DNA of 64,000 nucleotides, taken from positions 623,707-687,706 of the forward strand of contig NZ_KB911579.1 of NCBI RefSeq assembly GCF_000383575.1, in the 5' to 3' direction. Positions 54,103-62,670 of this stretch are shown piece by piece. This stretch comes from Salinispora oceanensis (GTDB lineage Bacteria; Actinomycetota; Actinomycetes; Mycobacteriales; Micromonosporaceae). The notes beneath the pieces are model-generated. The model did no database searches, was not told the DNA's origin, and saw only the letters and a list, made by a program, of their open reading frames with translations. Each line of letters begins with the position of its first letter. Position 1 is the first letter of the stretch. The position numbers and the translations under genes were made by a program.

Positions 54103-54213
54103 TTTTCCTCCTACGCCGGCTGGCGGTCGGCGGGGACAGTACGGGATGGAGCGAGGCTCGGGACAACGGTACGACCGGCGATGTCCTGAGCCCAGGAGAA
54201 TACCGGGAGCGGT

Positions 54214-54879
54214 TCAGCTGACCCCGCACACCTCCAGTGCGCCGGTCTGCTCGTTCTGCTCGAGGTTCACCAGTTGGCGTTCGCGGTCGCCGCCACTGAA
54301 GGTGACCTCGACCGGCACGGTCAGACTGGCCTGGTTGAGCTCGCCGACCTGGAACGAGTTCACCTGCGGCCCACTGGCGGCCCGCCGTTCGAAACCCCGC
54401 CGCGACTCCTGCTGCCGCACCCGCGCACAGAGCTGGTCGTACGCGGCACCGTACTCTCGTTCCACCAGCGCCTGGTAGTAGTTGGTGGAGACGGTGCGCC
54501 CCTGCTCGTCGATCGCCTCCGCGCCGGCCACCAGCAGCCCGAGCACCGCCGCACCCCCGCCGCCGCAGCAGAGCGTCAGTGCGAGCGCCCCGGCGCCGAG
54601 CCCCAGCCAGAGCCGGGTGCGACGGCCCTCGACCGGCGGCGCCGCGAACGGTGGTGCGACACCGGGACCGGCGGGCGGATTCGGCACTCCCGGCCCGGGA
54701 GGTGGGCCGGGCACGGCAGGGGGTGCGGCGCCGTCGCGCGGGCCGGGTGCGGCGTTGTCCGACGGGCCGGGCACGGCAGGGGGTGCGGCGCCGTCTGGCG
54801 GGCCGGGCACCGACGGGTGCGGCGAGGGAGCGGCCGGTCCGGGAGCGGTCATGAGATCAATGTAGTGCGTATCGCTCAC
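54214..54879 (-). CDS. Proline-rich single-pass membrane protein of unknown function
   Basis: The 221-residue protein has a Pro/Gly/Ala-rich cytoplasmic part (about 10-85), one membrane helix (LWLGLGAGALALTLCCGGGGAAVLGLLVAG, about 90-118) and an external domain of about 100 residues ending in CGVS, similar in shape to DUF4878-like lumenal domains. GTG 54879 overlaps the previous gene's stop (GTGA), which supports coupling; ATG 54852, preceded by TACATT, could be a leaderless alternative. The repeat in the proline-rich part is exact over 32 bases. Confidence 0.7.
   Translation of the reverse strand: MSDTHYIDLMTAPGPAAPSPHPSVPGPPDGAAPPAVPGPSDNAAPGPRDGAAPPAVPGPPPGPGVPNPPAGPGVAPPFAAPPVEGRRTRLWLGLGAGALALTLCCGGGGAAVLGLLVAGAEAIDEQGRTVSTNYYQALVEREYGAAYDQLCARVRQQESRRGFERRAASGPQVNSFQVGELNQASLTVPVEVTFSGGDRERQLVNLEQNEQTGALEVCGVS
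54704..54795. repeat. 60-bp-period repeat in the proline-rich gene
   Basis: A 32-base sequence at 54704-54735 recurs without change at 54764-54795. It encodes the repeated GAAPPAVPG peptide in the cytoplasmic tail. Confidence 0.8.
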
Positions 54880-55217
54880 CGGTACGGATCGGCTGCCCGA
54901 TCGCTCGCCGCCACAACCACGTCAGCGCCGGGCGCGGCGGTGGCGAGAGCCTCGTAGGCCGACGGTTCGTCGACCGACTCGGCGAGCAGCGGAACCGCGG
55001 TGACCTTGACGTCGAAGCCGCCGAGCGCTCGCCGGTAGGTGCCGACCGACTCCCACTCGGTGAGCAGACACCAGTAGCGCGGGTCGTCCAACGCGCGGAC
55101 GAGTTGCCCACGCAGGTATCCGGGGCGGGCCGCGAGCGCCGCGAGCGCGGCGTGCGCCCGCGCGGTGAAGTCGTCAACGACATCGACCTCGACCACGAAC
55201 CGGTTGGTGACCAACAC
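54876..55217 (-). CDS. Antibiotic-biosynthesis-monooxygenase-like (ABM fold) protein
   Basis: This 113-residue protein (VLVTNRFVVEVDVVDDFTARA, GYLRGQLVRALDDPRYWCLLTEWES, YRRALGGFDVK) has the ferredoxin-like fold pattern of ABM/DUF-type monooxygenase domains. Similar actinobacterial proteins are annotated as antibiotic biosynthesis monooxygenase, but no cluster is present here. GTG 55217 was chosen because GAGGAGGTT sits directly upstream. Its stop overlaps the following gene, suggesting a two-gene operon. Activity is unproven. Confidence 0.75.
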   Translation of the reverse strand: MLVTNRFVVEVDVVDDFTARAHAALAALAARPGYLRGQLVRALDDPRYWCLLTEWESVGTYRRALGGFDVKVTAVPLLAESVDEPSAYEALATAAPGADVVVAASDRAADPYR

Positions 55218-55244
55218 CGGCAACCTCCTCGTAGAGTCTGTGGG

Positions 55245-55502
55245 ATGCAGCGTACGCAGCACCGGTTAGCGAGCCGGTTGGCCCGGGCAAACCCGACGGC
55301 GGTCTTCCTGATCACCCTGGTGGTGGTGCTGGTCGCTCTCTTCACTCCAGGGGTGATCGGCGGGCTACTCACCCTCACCCTCGCGGCGGTCGTGGCCACG
55401 CTGGTGGTCACCACGGGGACGAGCCAGCCGGCACGGCTACGAGTGGTCCGGCTCCTGGTGCTGACGCTGCTGATCGTCGCCGGGCTGGTCAAGCTATTCT
55501 GA
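55245..55502 (+). CDS. Small two-helix membrane protein (DUF6703-like)
   Basis: The 85-residue product has a basic N-terminus (MQRTQHRLASRLARANP) and two strongly hydrophobic segments (TAVFLITLVVVLVALF and VVRLLVLTLLIVAGLV). It resembles DUF6703 proteins of actinobacteria. ATG 55245 lacks a clear ribosome site but is preceded by TAGAGT at 55232-55237, suggesting a leaderless transcript. It is divergent from the ABM gene. Function unknown. Confidence 0.7.
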   Translation: MQRTQHRLASRLARANPTAVFLITLVVVLVALFTPGVIGGLLTLTLAAVVATLVVTTGTSQPARLRVVRLLVLTLLIVAGLVKLF

Positions 55503-55520
55503 CATGCACTTATGCGTTTT

Positions 55521-55535
55521 TGACAATCATTATCA
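55521..55535 (+). promoter_or_regulatory. Zur box of the zinc-uptake operon
   Basis: TGACAATCATTATCA is a near-perfect palindrome (arms TGACAAT and ATTATCA, one mismatch). It matches the TGAtAAT-x-ATTaTCA form of actinobacterial Zur operators and lies 21 bases before the znuA start, so zinc-loaded Zur should repress the operon. Confidence 0.82.
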
Positions 55536-55556
55536 CTGTTGCGGACAGTTGCCTGT

Positions 55557-56585
55557 ATGAACTACCGCCGCGCTCCGCGCGCCTTAGCCGCCGCCTCCGC
55601 CGCCCTGCTCGCCCTCGGCACGGCCGCCTGCTCCGACGAGCCAGTCGACGCAGACCCGCAGCGGGTTGAAGTCGTCGCTGCGTTCTACCCACTTCAGTTC
55701 CTGGCCCAGCAGATCGGCGGCGACGCGGTAACTGTCAGCAACCTGGTGAAGCCTGGTGCTGAGCCCCACGATGTCGAGCTGAGCCCGAGCCAGGTTGGGG
55801 ACGTGGCCGGGGCGGAGCTGATCGTCTACCTCAAGGGTTTCCAGCCTCAGGTCGACGATGCGGTGCAGCAGAACTCGGCCGACCGGGCATTCGACGTCGC
55901 CACGGTCGAGCCACTGCTCGACGCCACCGGCGATGGCCACGATCACGATCACGGGCACGAGGGCGAAGAAGCGCACGAGGGCGAAGAAGCACACGAGGGC
56001 GAAGAAGCACACGAGGGCGAAGAAGCACACGAGGGCGAAGAAGCACACGAGCTGGCAGAGGCCGGCAGCAAGGACCCGCACCTGTGGCTGGATCCCACCC
56101 GGCTCGCCACCGTCGGTGACCAGCTCGCCGACCGACTCGCCGAGGCCGACCCCGATCACGCCGACGGGTACGCCAGCCGAGCAAAGGAGCTCCGGACCGA
56201 ACTGGAACAGCTCGACACGGAGTTCACCGCCGGTCTGGAGACCTGCCAGCGCCGGGAGATCGTGGTCAGCCACACCGCCTTCGGCTACCTGACCGCGCGT
56301 TACCAGCTGGAGCAGATCGGCATCTCCGGGCTGAGCCCGGAGCACGAGCCGTCGCCGCAGCGGCTGGCCAAGGTGATCGAGGAGGCCAAGGAGCACCAAG
56401 CCACCACGATCTTCTTCGAGACGCTGGTCAGCCCGAAGGTCGCCGAGACCATCGCCGCCCAGGTCGGAGCCGAGACCGCGGTGCTCGACCCACTCGAGGG
56501 GCTCGGCGCCGACAACAACGGAGACTACTTCTCGGTGATGCGGACCAACCTCACGAACCTGCAAACGGCGCTGGGCTGCTCATGA
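55557..56585 (+). CDS. znuA: Zinc ABC transporter substrate-binding lipoprotein
   Basis: The 342-residue lipoprotein has a signal peptide ending in a lipobox-like GTAAC with C25 as the predicted lipidation site. The ZnuA/AdcA fold shows AFYPLQFLAQQIGGD, EPHDVELSPSQ (first His), PHLWLDP (second), IVVSHTAFGYL (third) and FFETLVSPKVAE. Between the first two lies a histidine-rich loop with HDHDHGH and five copies of the hexapeptide HEGEEA, from an 18-bp minisatellite. Start 55557 is preferred; TTG 55539 is in frame. It overlaps znuC by four bases. Confidence 0.93.
   Translation: MNYRRAPRALAAASAALLALGTAACSDEPVDADPQRVEVVAAFYPLQFLAQQIGGDAVTVSNLVKPGAEPHDVELSPSQVGDVAGAELIVYLKGFQPQVDDAVQQNSADRAFDVATVEPLLDATGDGHDHDHGHEGEEAHEGEEAHEGEEAHEGEEAHEGEEAHELAEAGSKDPHLWLDPTRLATVGDQLADRLAEADPDHADGYASRAKELRTELEQLDTEFTAGLETCQRREIVVSHTAFGYLTARYQLEQIGISGLSPEHEPSPQRLAKVIEEAKEHQATTIFFETLVSPKVAETIAAQVGAETAVLDPLEGLGADNNGDYFSVMRTNLTNLQTALGCS
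55956..56045. repeat. Five 18-bp tandem repeats in znuA
   Basis: Five units of CACGAGGGCGAAGAAGCA (first with a final g) run without interruption from 55956 to 56045. They encode HEGEEA five times in the histidine-rich loop. Confidence 0.95.
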
Positions 56586-57343
56586 CCACTCCCGTCATCA
56601 CTGTCACACACGCGGCGATGGGCTACGAGGGCCGGACCGTGCTGCGGGACGTCTCGCTAACCGTCGCCGCTGGTGAGGTGGTGGCGGTGCTCGGTGCCAA
56701 CGGCTCCGGCAAATCCACCCTGATCCGGGCCGTACTCGGACTCGTTCCGCTCAGCTCCGGGTCGGTCGCGCTCTTCGACCGGCCCGGGCGGCGGTTCCGG
56801 CAGTGGCACCGCATTGGATACGTCCCGCAACGCCTCGGTGCCAGCGGCGGCGTACCGGCCACCGTCCGCGAGGTGGTGGCGGCTGGCCGGCTGGCCCGTC
56901 GGGGCATCCTGCGCCCGCCCGGCCGCGCGGACCGGATGGCGGTGGCCACCGCGCTGGCGGCAGTCGGCCTCGCCGACCGAACCAGCGACCCGGTCTCCAC
57001 TCTCTCCGGCGGCCAGCAGCAGCGCGTTCTCATCGCGCGGGCCCTGGCCGGCGAGCCGGACCTGCTGATCCTCGATGAGCCAACCGCCGGCGTGGACGCG
57101 GCGAGCCAGGAGGCATTCGCTGGAGCGCTCAAGGAATTCGTCGCCGGCGGTGGCACCGTCCTGCTGGTCGCACATGAGCTGGGACCGCTGCGGCCGTTGA
57201 TCTCCCGAGCCGTCGTCGTCCACGCCGGCGGGATCGTTCACGACGGCCCGGTACCCGAGCCGGCCGGCCACCACGCCGACCCCGACCACGACCACGTGCA
57301 CCCGCACGGTCCCAACGAACCCGCCGGTCTCTGGAGCGCGTGA
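56582..57343 (+). CDS. znuC: Zinc ABC transporter ATP-binding protein
   Basis: The 253-residue ATPase has Walker A GANGSGKSTL (about residues 38-47), signature LSGGQQQRVLIARAL and Walker B LLILDEPTAGVD, then an H-loop. The C-terminus carries a histidine-rich tail (GHHADPDHDHVHPHG), as seen in some metal transporters. Its ATG overlaps the znuA stop (ATGA), and znuB follows after one base. Zur should control the operon through the box ahead of znuA. Confidence 0.95.
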   Translation: MTTPVITVTHAAMGYEGRTVLRDVSLTVAAGEVVAVLGANGSGKSTLIRAVLGLVPLSSGSVALFDRPGRRFRQWHRIGYVPQRLGASGGVPATVREVVAAGRLARRGILRPPGRADRMAVATALAAVGLADRTSDPVSTLSGGQQQRVLIARALAGEPDLLILDEPTAGVDAASQEAFAGALKEFVAGGGTVLLVAHELGPLRPLISRAVVVHAGGIVHDGPVPEPAGHHADPDHDHVHPHGPNEPAGLWSA

Positions 57344-57344
57344 G

Positions 57345-58220
57345 ATGGAACTCTTCCAGTACCCGTACATGCAGCGTGCCCTGATCGGTGCGCTGATCAT
57401 CGGCCTGGCCGCCCCGGCGCTCGGCATCTACCTGGTTCAGCGACGGCTGGCACTGATCGGCGACGGCCTCGGGCACGTGGCGCTCACCGGCGTCGGTGCC
57501 GGCCTGCTATTCAACCGCTCGCCGGTCTTGGCCGCGGTGATCGCGGCGAGCCTCGGCGCAATCATGATCGAACTGGTCCGAGCCCGCGGCCGCACCTCCG
57601 GTGACCTGGCGCTCGCCCTGCTCTTCTACGGCGGCATCGCCGGGGGTGTGATGCTCGTCGGGCTCTCCGACAGCACCAGCGCGAGCCTCCACGCCTACCT
57701 CTTCGGCTCCCTGTCCACCATCAGCCCGGCTGACCTGACCACGATCGTGGTGCTCGGCGTGGCGATCCTGGTCACCATGCTGGCGCTCTACCCGGCGCTC
57801 TTCGCGATCGGCCACGACGAGGAGTACGCCCGGGTCTCCGGGCTGCCCGTTCGCGCCCTCAACCTGCTCCTCGCGGTCGCCACCGCGGTCACCGTCACCA
57901 TCGCGATGCGCGCGGTGGGCGTCCTGCTGATCAGCGCACTGATGGTGGTGCCGGTCGCCGCCGCACAGCAGGTCACCCGCGGCTTCCGCAGCACGATGAC
58001 GGCCGCCATGGCGCTCGGCCTCTTCGCCGCCGGGTCGGGTGTGTACGTGGCGGCCAACGCCGACACCGCCCCCGGCGCGTCGGTGGTGCTGATGGCGATC
58101 GCCTCGTTCGCGGTGATCGCGCTCGGCGGCGTGGGCTGGCGGACGCTACGACGACGGCGGGTCGCCGCACCGGGCACACCGGCCGTGGAGCCGCACGAGG
58201 TGGTGCTCAGCCAGTCCTGA
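57345..58220 (+). CDS. znuB: Zinc ABC transporter permease
   Basis: The 291-residue permease has about eight membrane helices and the ZnuB/AdcB signature starting MELFQYPYMQRALIGALIIG, with LALIGDGLGHVALTGVG and RAVGVLLISALMVVPVAAAQQ. It receives zinc from ZnuA and forms the membrane part with ZnuC. The ATG lies one base after the znuC stop. A SmtB-type regulator follows 38 bases further on. Confidence 0.95.
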   Translation: MELFQYPYMQRALIGALIIGLAAPALGIYLVQRRLALIGDGLGHVALTGVGAGLLFNRSPVLAAVIAASLGAIMIELVRARGRTSGDLALALLFYGGIAGGVMLVGLSDSTSASLHAYLFGSLSTISPADLTTIVVLGVAILVTMLALYPALFAIGHDEEYARVSGLPVRALNLLLAVATAVTVTIAMRAVGVLLISALMVVPVAAAQQVTRGFRSTMTAAMALGLFAAGSGVYVAANADTAPGASVVLMAIASFAVIALGGVGWRTLRRRRVAAPGTPAVEPHEVVLSQS

Positions 58221-58258
58221 CCCACGGCGCGCCCCTGGGGTTGGTTACCGTTACCCCT

Positions 58259-58567
58259 GTGAGCAGCGAGTCCGGCTACGACACCTTCGCGGGGGCGAGT
58301 GAGCTGCTGCGCGCCCTCTCCGCCCCGATCCGGCTGGCCATCGTCAGCCAACTCGCCGAGGGCGAACGGTGCGTACACGAGCTGGTTGACCAGCTCGGTG
58401 CGGCGCAGCCGCTGGTCTCCCAACACCTACGGGTGCTCCGCGGGGCCGGGGTGGTGCGCGGTTCCCGGCGCGGACGGGAGATTGCCTACACGCTGGTTGA
58501 CGAGCACGTCGCACACATCGTGGCGGACGCGGTCAGCCACGCCGGCGAGCACAACACCCCCACCTGA
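58259..58567 (+). CDS. SmtB/CzrA-type zinc-sensing ArsR-family repressor
   Basis: The 102-residue regulator has the ArsR winged helix (ALSAPIRLAIVSQLAEGERCVHELVDQL, QPLVSQHLRVLRGAGVVRGSRRGREIAYTL). Its last helix carries D81-x-H83-x10-H94-x2-E97, exactly the alpha-5 zinc site of SmtB and CzrA. Zinc binding should therefore release it from DNA. GTG 58259 was chosen at the conserved N-terminus; the frame extends upstream to 58241. In other actinobacteria the last gene of this operon is usually zur, so a SmtB-type sensor here is notable. Confidence 0.88.
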   Translation: MSSESGYDTFAGASELLRALSAPIRLAIVSQLAEGERCVHELVDQLGAAQPLVSQHLRVLRGAGVVRGSRRGREIAYTLVDEHVAHIVADAVSHAGEHNTPT

Positions 58568-58571
58568 GGGC

Positions 58572-59402
58572 TCACCTCGGGTCCCGGGCCCGGGCCAGAA
58601 TCGCGTCGGCGAGCGGCGCTGGCGCCCGATCCGGGATCCAGTGACTCACGCCGGTCAGCTCGACGAAACGGTAGTCCCCGGTCACGTGGGCGGCGCAGGC
58701 CACGGCGGCGGTGCGACCGATCGCGATGTCCCGGTCACTCCAGACGTACGTCGTCGGCACCGACACCGGTCCGACGGCCGCCAGGTCCCCCCGGGACATC
58801 GCCCGGTACCAGTTCAGGGCGGCACTCAACGCACCCGGAGCGCGCATCGGTTCGACGTACGCGGCCACCCGGTCGGCGTCGCCGGCTCCGGCCAGCATCC
58901 GGCGCAGCCCGGTCGCCCGCAGGGACAGCAACACCGCCTCCGCCGTCCTTTCCCGCCGGAACAGCCGCATGTACGCCGAGCGGGCCCGCTGGGACCGATC
59001 GGTGCGCAGGGCGTGGGCCATGGCCCCCGGATGCGGCACGGAGACCGCGGTCAGCGAGTGAACCCGGGCCGGATGCCCGGCAGCGAGCGCCCAGCTGACC
59101 ACCGCGCCCCAGTCATGCCCGACCACGTGCGCAGCGGCGACGCCGAGGTGGTCCAGCACCGCCACCGCATCGCCGACCAGCTCACCGAGGCGGTACGCGG
59201 AGACCAGCGCCGGGCGGGCACCGGGCGAGTAGCCGCGCTGGTCGAGTGCGTACGTGCGCAGCCCGGCGGCGTGCAGGAGCGGCACCACGTCGGCCCACTC
59301 CCCACTGTGCTGGGGGAAGCCGTGCAGCAGAAGCACCGGCGGACCGGCCGCCGGGCCACCGACGCGGACATCGAAGGCAAAACCACGGACATCGACACCC
59401 AT
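58572..59402 (-). CDS. Alpha/beta hydrolase, epoxide-hydrolase-like
   Basis: The 276-residue protein has the fold's oxyanion motif LLLHGFPQHSGEW (about residues 24-36) and a nucleophile elbow GHDWGA with aspartate D97 rather than serine. Aspartate in this position marks epoxide hydrolases and haloalkane dehalogenases. The C-terminal catalytic histidine is in GVSHWIPD. ATG 59402. It faces the SmtB-like gene with only 4 bases between stops. Substrate unknown. Confidence 0.9.
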   Translation of the reverse strand: MGVDVRGFAFDVRVGGPAAGPPVLLLHGFPQHSGEWADVVPLLHAAGLRTYALDQRGYSPGARPALVSAYRLGELVGDAVAVLDHLGVAAAHVVGHDWGAVVSWALAAGHPARVHSLTAVSVPHPGAMAHALRTDRSQRARSAYMRLFRRERTAEAVLLSLRATGLRRMLAGAGDADRVAAYVEPMRAPGALSAALNWYRAMSRGDLAAVGPVSVPTTYVWSDRDIAIGRTAAVACAAHVTGDYRFVELTGVSHWIPDRAPAPLADAILARARDPR

Positions 59403-59512
59403 AAGCGCAGCCTACCCGGACTCAACCGAAGGAGCCCCGGTCAACCTGCACCGATGTCACTTTGTTGAAAGATCTTCGGAGGTGCTAGCGTCGGTGACAC
59501 ATTTTCACCTCC

Positions 59513-59597
<85 letters not shown>

Positions 59598-59651
59598 CGG
59601 TCGGCCTCCAGTCGCGCCATCGTCCGGCCGCACCGGACGTAGACACGCCTC

Positions 59652-59675
59652 TCCTGTTTCCCGGAGCAGACAGGA
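59652..59675 (+). promoter_or_regulatory. Shine-Dalgarno-sequestering hairpin of ykoE
   Basis: TCCTGT (59652-59657) pairs with ACAGGA (59670-59675), which overlaps the AGGAAAG ribosome site ahead of ATG 59683. A TPP-dependent choice between this hairpin and an alternative fold would regulate translation. Pairing partners in the aptamer were not modelled. Confidence 0.5.
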
Positions 59676-59682
59676 AAGACCG

Positions 59683-60279
59683 ATGAAAAAAGTCAATGTA
59701 ACGACCAACCGCTGGCGCACCGTCGATGTCGTCGTCGCCGCTGTCATCGCCGTCACCTTCGGCGTCATCTTCTGGGCCTGGGGGCTGCTCTGGAGCGTCG
59801 CCAGCCCGGTGTTCGCCTTCTTCCCGCCGGCCCAGGCCATCATGTACGGCGTCTGGCTGATCCCGGCGGTGCTCGGCGGCCTGGTGATCCGCCGCCCCGG
59901 TGCGGCGCTCTTCTGCGAAATGGTGGCCGCGACTGTCTCCACCCTGCTCGGCTCCGAGTGGGGCAGCATCACCCTCCTCCAGGGGCTGGCCCAGGGGATC
60001 GGCGCCGAGTTGGCTTTCGCCGCCTTCCGCTACCGCTCCTTCCGGCTACCCACGGCACTGCTGGCGGGTGCACTGACCGGCCTCAGCGCGGCCCTCTTCG
60101 ACTTCTTCGTCTGGAACGGCGAGTACGCGCTGGGCAGTTACCGGATCCCGTACGCGCTGCTGACGATCGCCAGCGCCACCGCCATCGCCGGGTTCGGCGC
60201 CGAGAGCCTGACCCGGGCCCTGGCCCGGACGGGCGTGCTGGCCCTGTTCCCCGCCGGCCGCGAACGCACCACCATCTGA
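59683..60279 (+). CDS. ykoE: ECF transporter substrate-binding component for thiamine precursor (YkoE-like)
   Basis: The 198-residue membrane protein has about six helices, and its TVDVVVAAVIAVTFGVIFWAWG, PAQAIMYGVWLIPAVLGG and GSEWGSITLLQGLAQGIGAELAF are the hallmarks of YkoE. YkoE binds hydroxymethylpyrimidine or thiamine for uptake by the ECF module. ATG 59683 follows the TPP riboswitch. With ykoD and ykoC it forms a complete YkoEDC transporter. Confidence 0.93.
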   Translation: MKKVNVTTNRWRTVDVVVAAVIAVTFGVIFWAWGLLWSVASPVFAFFPPAQAIMYGVWLIPAVLGGLVIRRPGAALFCEMVAATVSTLLGSEWGSITLLQGLAQGIGAELAFAAFRYRSFRLPTALLAGALTGLSAALFDFFVWNGEYALGSYRIPYALLTIASATAIAGFGAESLTRALARTGVLALFPAGRERTTI

Positions 60280-60346
60280 ACGCCGTGTCGATCGGGAGGT
60301 TGGGACCGCGGATCGCGGGTCAGCATCCAGCTTTGGGGCGGCGTCG

Positions 60347-61774
60347 GTGAGCGCGGTCCGGTTGCGGGACTTCGGGTGGCGGCACGCGGGGCGGAAACGG
60401 TGGGCCGTACGCGGGCTCGACCTGCGGATCGAGCACGGCGAACGGGTCCTCCTGTTAGGGGCCTCCGGGGCGGGTAAGAGCACCCTGCTCGCCGCGCTGG
60501 CCGGGCTGCTACCGGAGGACTCCGGCGAGCAGGAGGGCACGGTCGAGGTTGACGGCCGGGACCCGCGCAGGGCTCGAGAAGAGGTCGGCCTGCTCTTCCA
60601 GGACCCGGAGACGCAGCTGGTAATGGCGCGCTGCGGCGACGATGTCGCCTTCGGCCCCGAGAACCGCGGGCTACCGGCCGAGCAGATCTGGCCCCGAGTG
60701 GACGAGGCCCTGCGTCGGGTTGGTTTCCGCTACGGCCGGGACCGGCCGACCGCCGCCCTCTCCGGCGGCGAACAGCAGCGCCTCGCCTTCGCCGGGGTGC
60801 TCGCGCTCCGCCCGCGCCTGCTGCTGCTCGACGAGCCGACCGCCAACCTGGACCCGGCCGGTGCGGCGCTGATCCGCGACGCGGTCGCCGCGGCGCTCGA
60901 TGCCGACACCACCCTGCTCCTCGTCGAGCACCGGCTCGCCGAGGCGCTGCCGCTGGTCGACCGGGTGGTCGTGCTGGCACCCGGCGGCGGTGTCCAGGCC
61001 GACGGCACCCCGCAGGCGGTCTTCGCCGCGCACGGCGAGGCGCTCGCCGCCGAGGGGGTCTGGGTGCCGGGCCATCCGGTACCGGCGCGGCCGGCCGCCA
61101 CCACCGCCGGGGAGACGTTGCTCACCGCCGACGAGCTCGCTCTGCCGCCCCGGCTGGCCAGCGTCTCCCTCACCGTACGGGCCGGCGAGGCGCTCGCCGT
61201 CCACGGACCCAACGGGGCCGGGAAGTCCACCCTGGCGCTCCTGCTGGGTGGGCTGCTCGCACCGGCGGCGGGCCGGGTCACCGCGACGGCGGAGCTGGCC
61301 GGCGGGGACGCCCGCGTCCCACCGCACCGGTGGCGGGCGCCGGCGCTGGTGGGCCGGATCGGTACGGTCTTCCAGGACCCGGAACACCAGTTCGTCACCG
61401 CCGCCGTCGCCGACGAGTTGGCACTGGGACCACGCCGCACCGGCCGAACCGAGGCGCAGGTCCGCGCCACCGTGGACACGCTGCTCGACCGGCTCCGCCT
61501 GACGGCGCTCGCCGAGGCCAACCCGTACACCCTCTCCGGTGGCGAGGCGCGGCGGCTAAGCGTCGCGACGGCCCTGGCCACCGCGCCCCGCCTGCTCGTC
61601 TGCGACGAGCCCACCTTCGGCCAGGACCGGCGGACCTGGCAGGAGCTGGTGGAGCTCTTCGCCGAGCTACGCGACAACGGGCACGGGCTGGTCACGGTGA
61701 CCCACGACCCGGAGTTCATCGCCGCGCTCGCCGACCGCCGGGTACGGCTCGACCAGCCGCGGAGCGTCCCGTGA
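60347..61774 (+). CDS. ykoD: Duplicated ABC ATPase of the YkoEDC transporter
   Basis: The 475-residue protein fuses two ECF-type ATPases. The first has Walker A GASGAGKSTL near residue 38, LSGGEQQRLAFAGVL and LLLLDEPTANLD; the second has HGPNGAGKSTL near residue 286, LSGGEARRLSVATAL and LLVCDEPTFGQD. Both carry the Q-helix motif FQDPE characteristic of ECF ATPases. GTG 60347 starts MSAVRLRDFGWRH. It overlaps ykoC by four bases (GTGA). Confidence 0.95.
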   Translation: MSAVRLRDFGWRHAGRKRWAVRGLDLRIEHGERVLLLGASGAGKSTLLAALAGLLPEDSGEQEGTVEVDGRDPRRAREEVGLLFQDPETQLVMARCGDDVAFGPENRGLPAEQIWPRVDEALRRVGFRYGRDRPTAALSGGEQQRLAFAGVLALRPRLLLLDEPTANLDPAGAALIRDAVAAALDADTTLLLVEHRLAEALPLVDRVVVLAPGGGVQADGTPQAVFAAHGEALAAEGVWVPGHPVPARPAATTAGETLLTADELALPPRLASVSLTVRAGEALAVHGPNGAGKSTLALLLGGLLAPAAGRVTATAELAGGDARVPPHRWRAPALVGRIGTVFQDPEHQFVTAAVADELALGPRRTGRTEAQVRATVDTLLDRLRLTALAEANPYTLSGGEARRLSVATALATAPRLLVCDEPTFGQDRRTWQELVELFAELRDNGHGLVTVTHDPEFIAALADRRVRLDQPRSVP

Positions 61775-62571
61775 TCGACCTCGAACCGGTGACCCGACCA
61801 GACGCCCCACTGGCCCGGCGCAACCCGGTGGCCAAGCTGGCGGCAGCGCTGCTCTGCTCGGTCATCCTGATCGCCACCCTCGACCCGGTGGCGCCGGCCA
61901 TCGCCATCGCCTTCGAGCTGGCCCTGCTGCCGCTGTTCGGCATACGGCTCCGGGTGCTCGCCCGCCGGGCCATGCCGCTGCTGGTCGGCGCGGTCGGCGT
62001 CCTCGTCACGCTGGTGCTCTTCGCCGCCGACCGCTCCGGGCGGATCCTGATCGAGGCCGGCCCGTTCCTGGTCACCTCCGGCGTGCTGATCACCGCGCTC
62101 GGTCTGGTGTTGCGCATGTTCGCGGTAGCCCTGCCGGGATTGATCGTGGTGGCGACCACCGACCCGACCGACCTGGCCGACGCGCTGGTGCAGAACGCCA
62201 GACTGTCCGCCCGCTTCGCCTACGGGGCGCTGGCGGCGTTCCGGTTGGTGCCGCTACTCGCCCAGGAGTGGCAGATGATCAGCATGGCGCGGCGGGCCCG
62301 GGGCATCGACGCCGGCCGTGACCCGCTGGCCCGGCTCCGGCTCTTCGGGTCGACCGCGTTCACCCTGCTGGTCGGCGCAATCCGCCGCGGGACCCGACTC
62401 GCGGTGGCGATGGACGCCAGAGGCTTCGACGCCACGACCCCCCGATCGATGGCCCGCCGCCAACACTTCGGCCACGCCGACGGTCTCCTGATCGCCGGTG
62501 CGGCGGTACTGGCCGGTGCCGCGCTCGCGGTCAGCGTCGCCGTCGGCACGTTCCGCCCCCTGATCGGCTGA
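61771..62571 (+). CDS. ykoC: Transmembrane component of the YkoEDC transporter (EcfT)
   Basis: The 266-residue EcfT-like protein has about five membrane helices and the two cytoplasmic coupling-helix ARG motifs, MARRARGIDAG and AMDARGFDA, that contact the ATPases. GTG 61771 overlaps the ykoD stop, so the start is unambiguous although the frame is open further upstream. It completes the TPP-controlled vitamin importer. Confidence 0.93.
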   Translation: MIDLEPVTRPDAPLARRNPVAKLAAALLCSVILIATLDPVAPAIAIAFELALLPLFGIRLRVLARRAMPLLVGAVGVLVTLVLFAADRSGRILIEAGPFLVTSGVLITALGLVLRMFAVALPGLIVVATTDPTDLADALVQNARLSARFAYGALAAFRLVPLLAQEWQMISMARRARGIDAGRDPLARLRLFGSTAFTLLVGAIRRGTRLAVAMDARGFDATTPRSMARRQHFGHADGLLIAGAAVLAGAALAVSVAVGTFRPLIG

Positions 62572-62670
62572 CTGCCGGACCAGAACAACACCCCGGTGGA
62601 GTGGCCGCGGACCAGCGGAACGTGGAGCGCGATACGGTCACAGGCGAACTTCGAGGTGGAGGTGGCGGGG

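Noticed and set aside
54103..54213. Possible glycine riboswitch near glyS
   Set aside because: No paired aptamer blocks were seen; that class is usually linked to gcv genes rather than synthetases.
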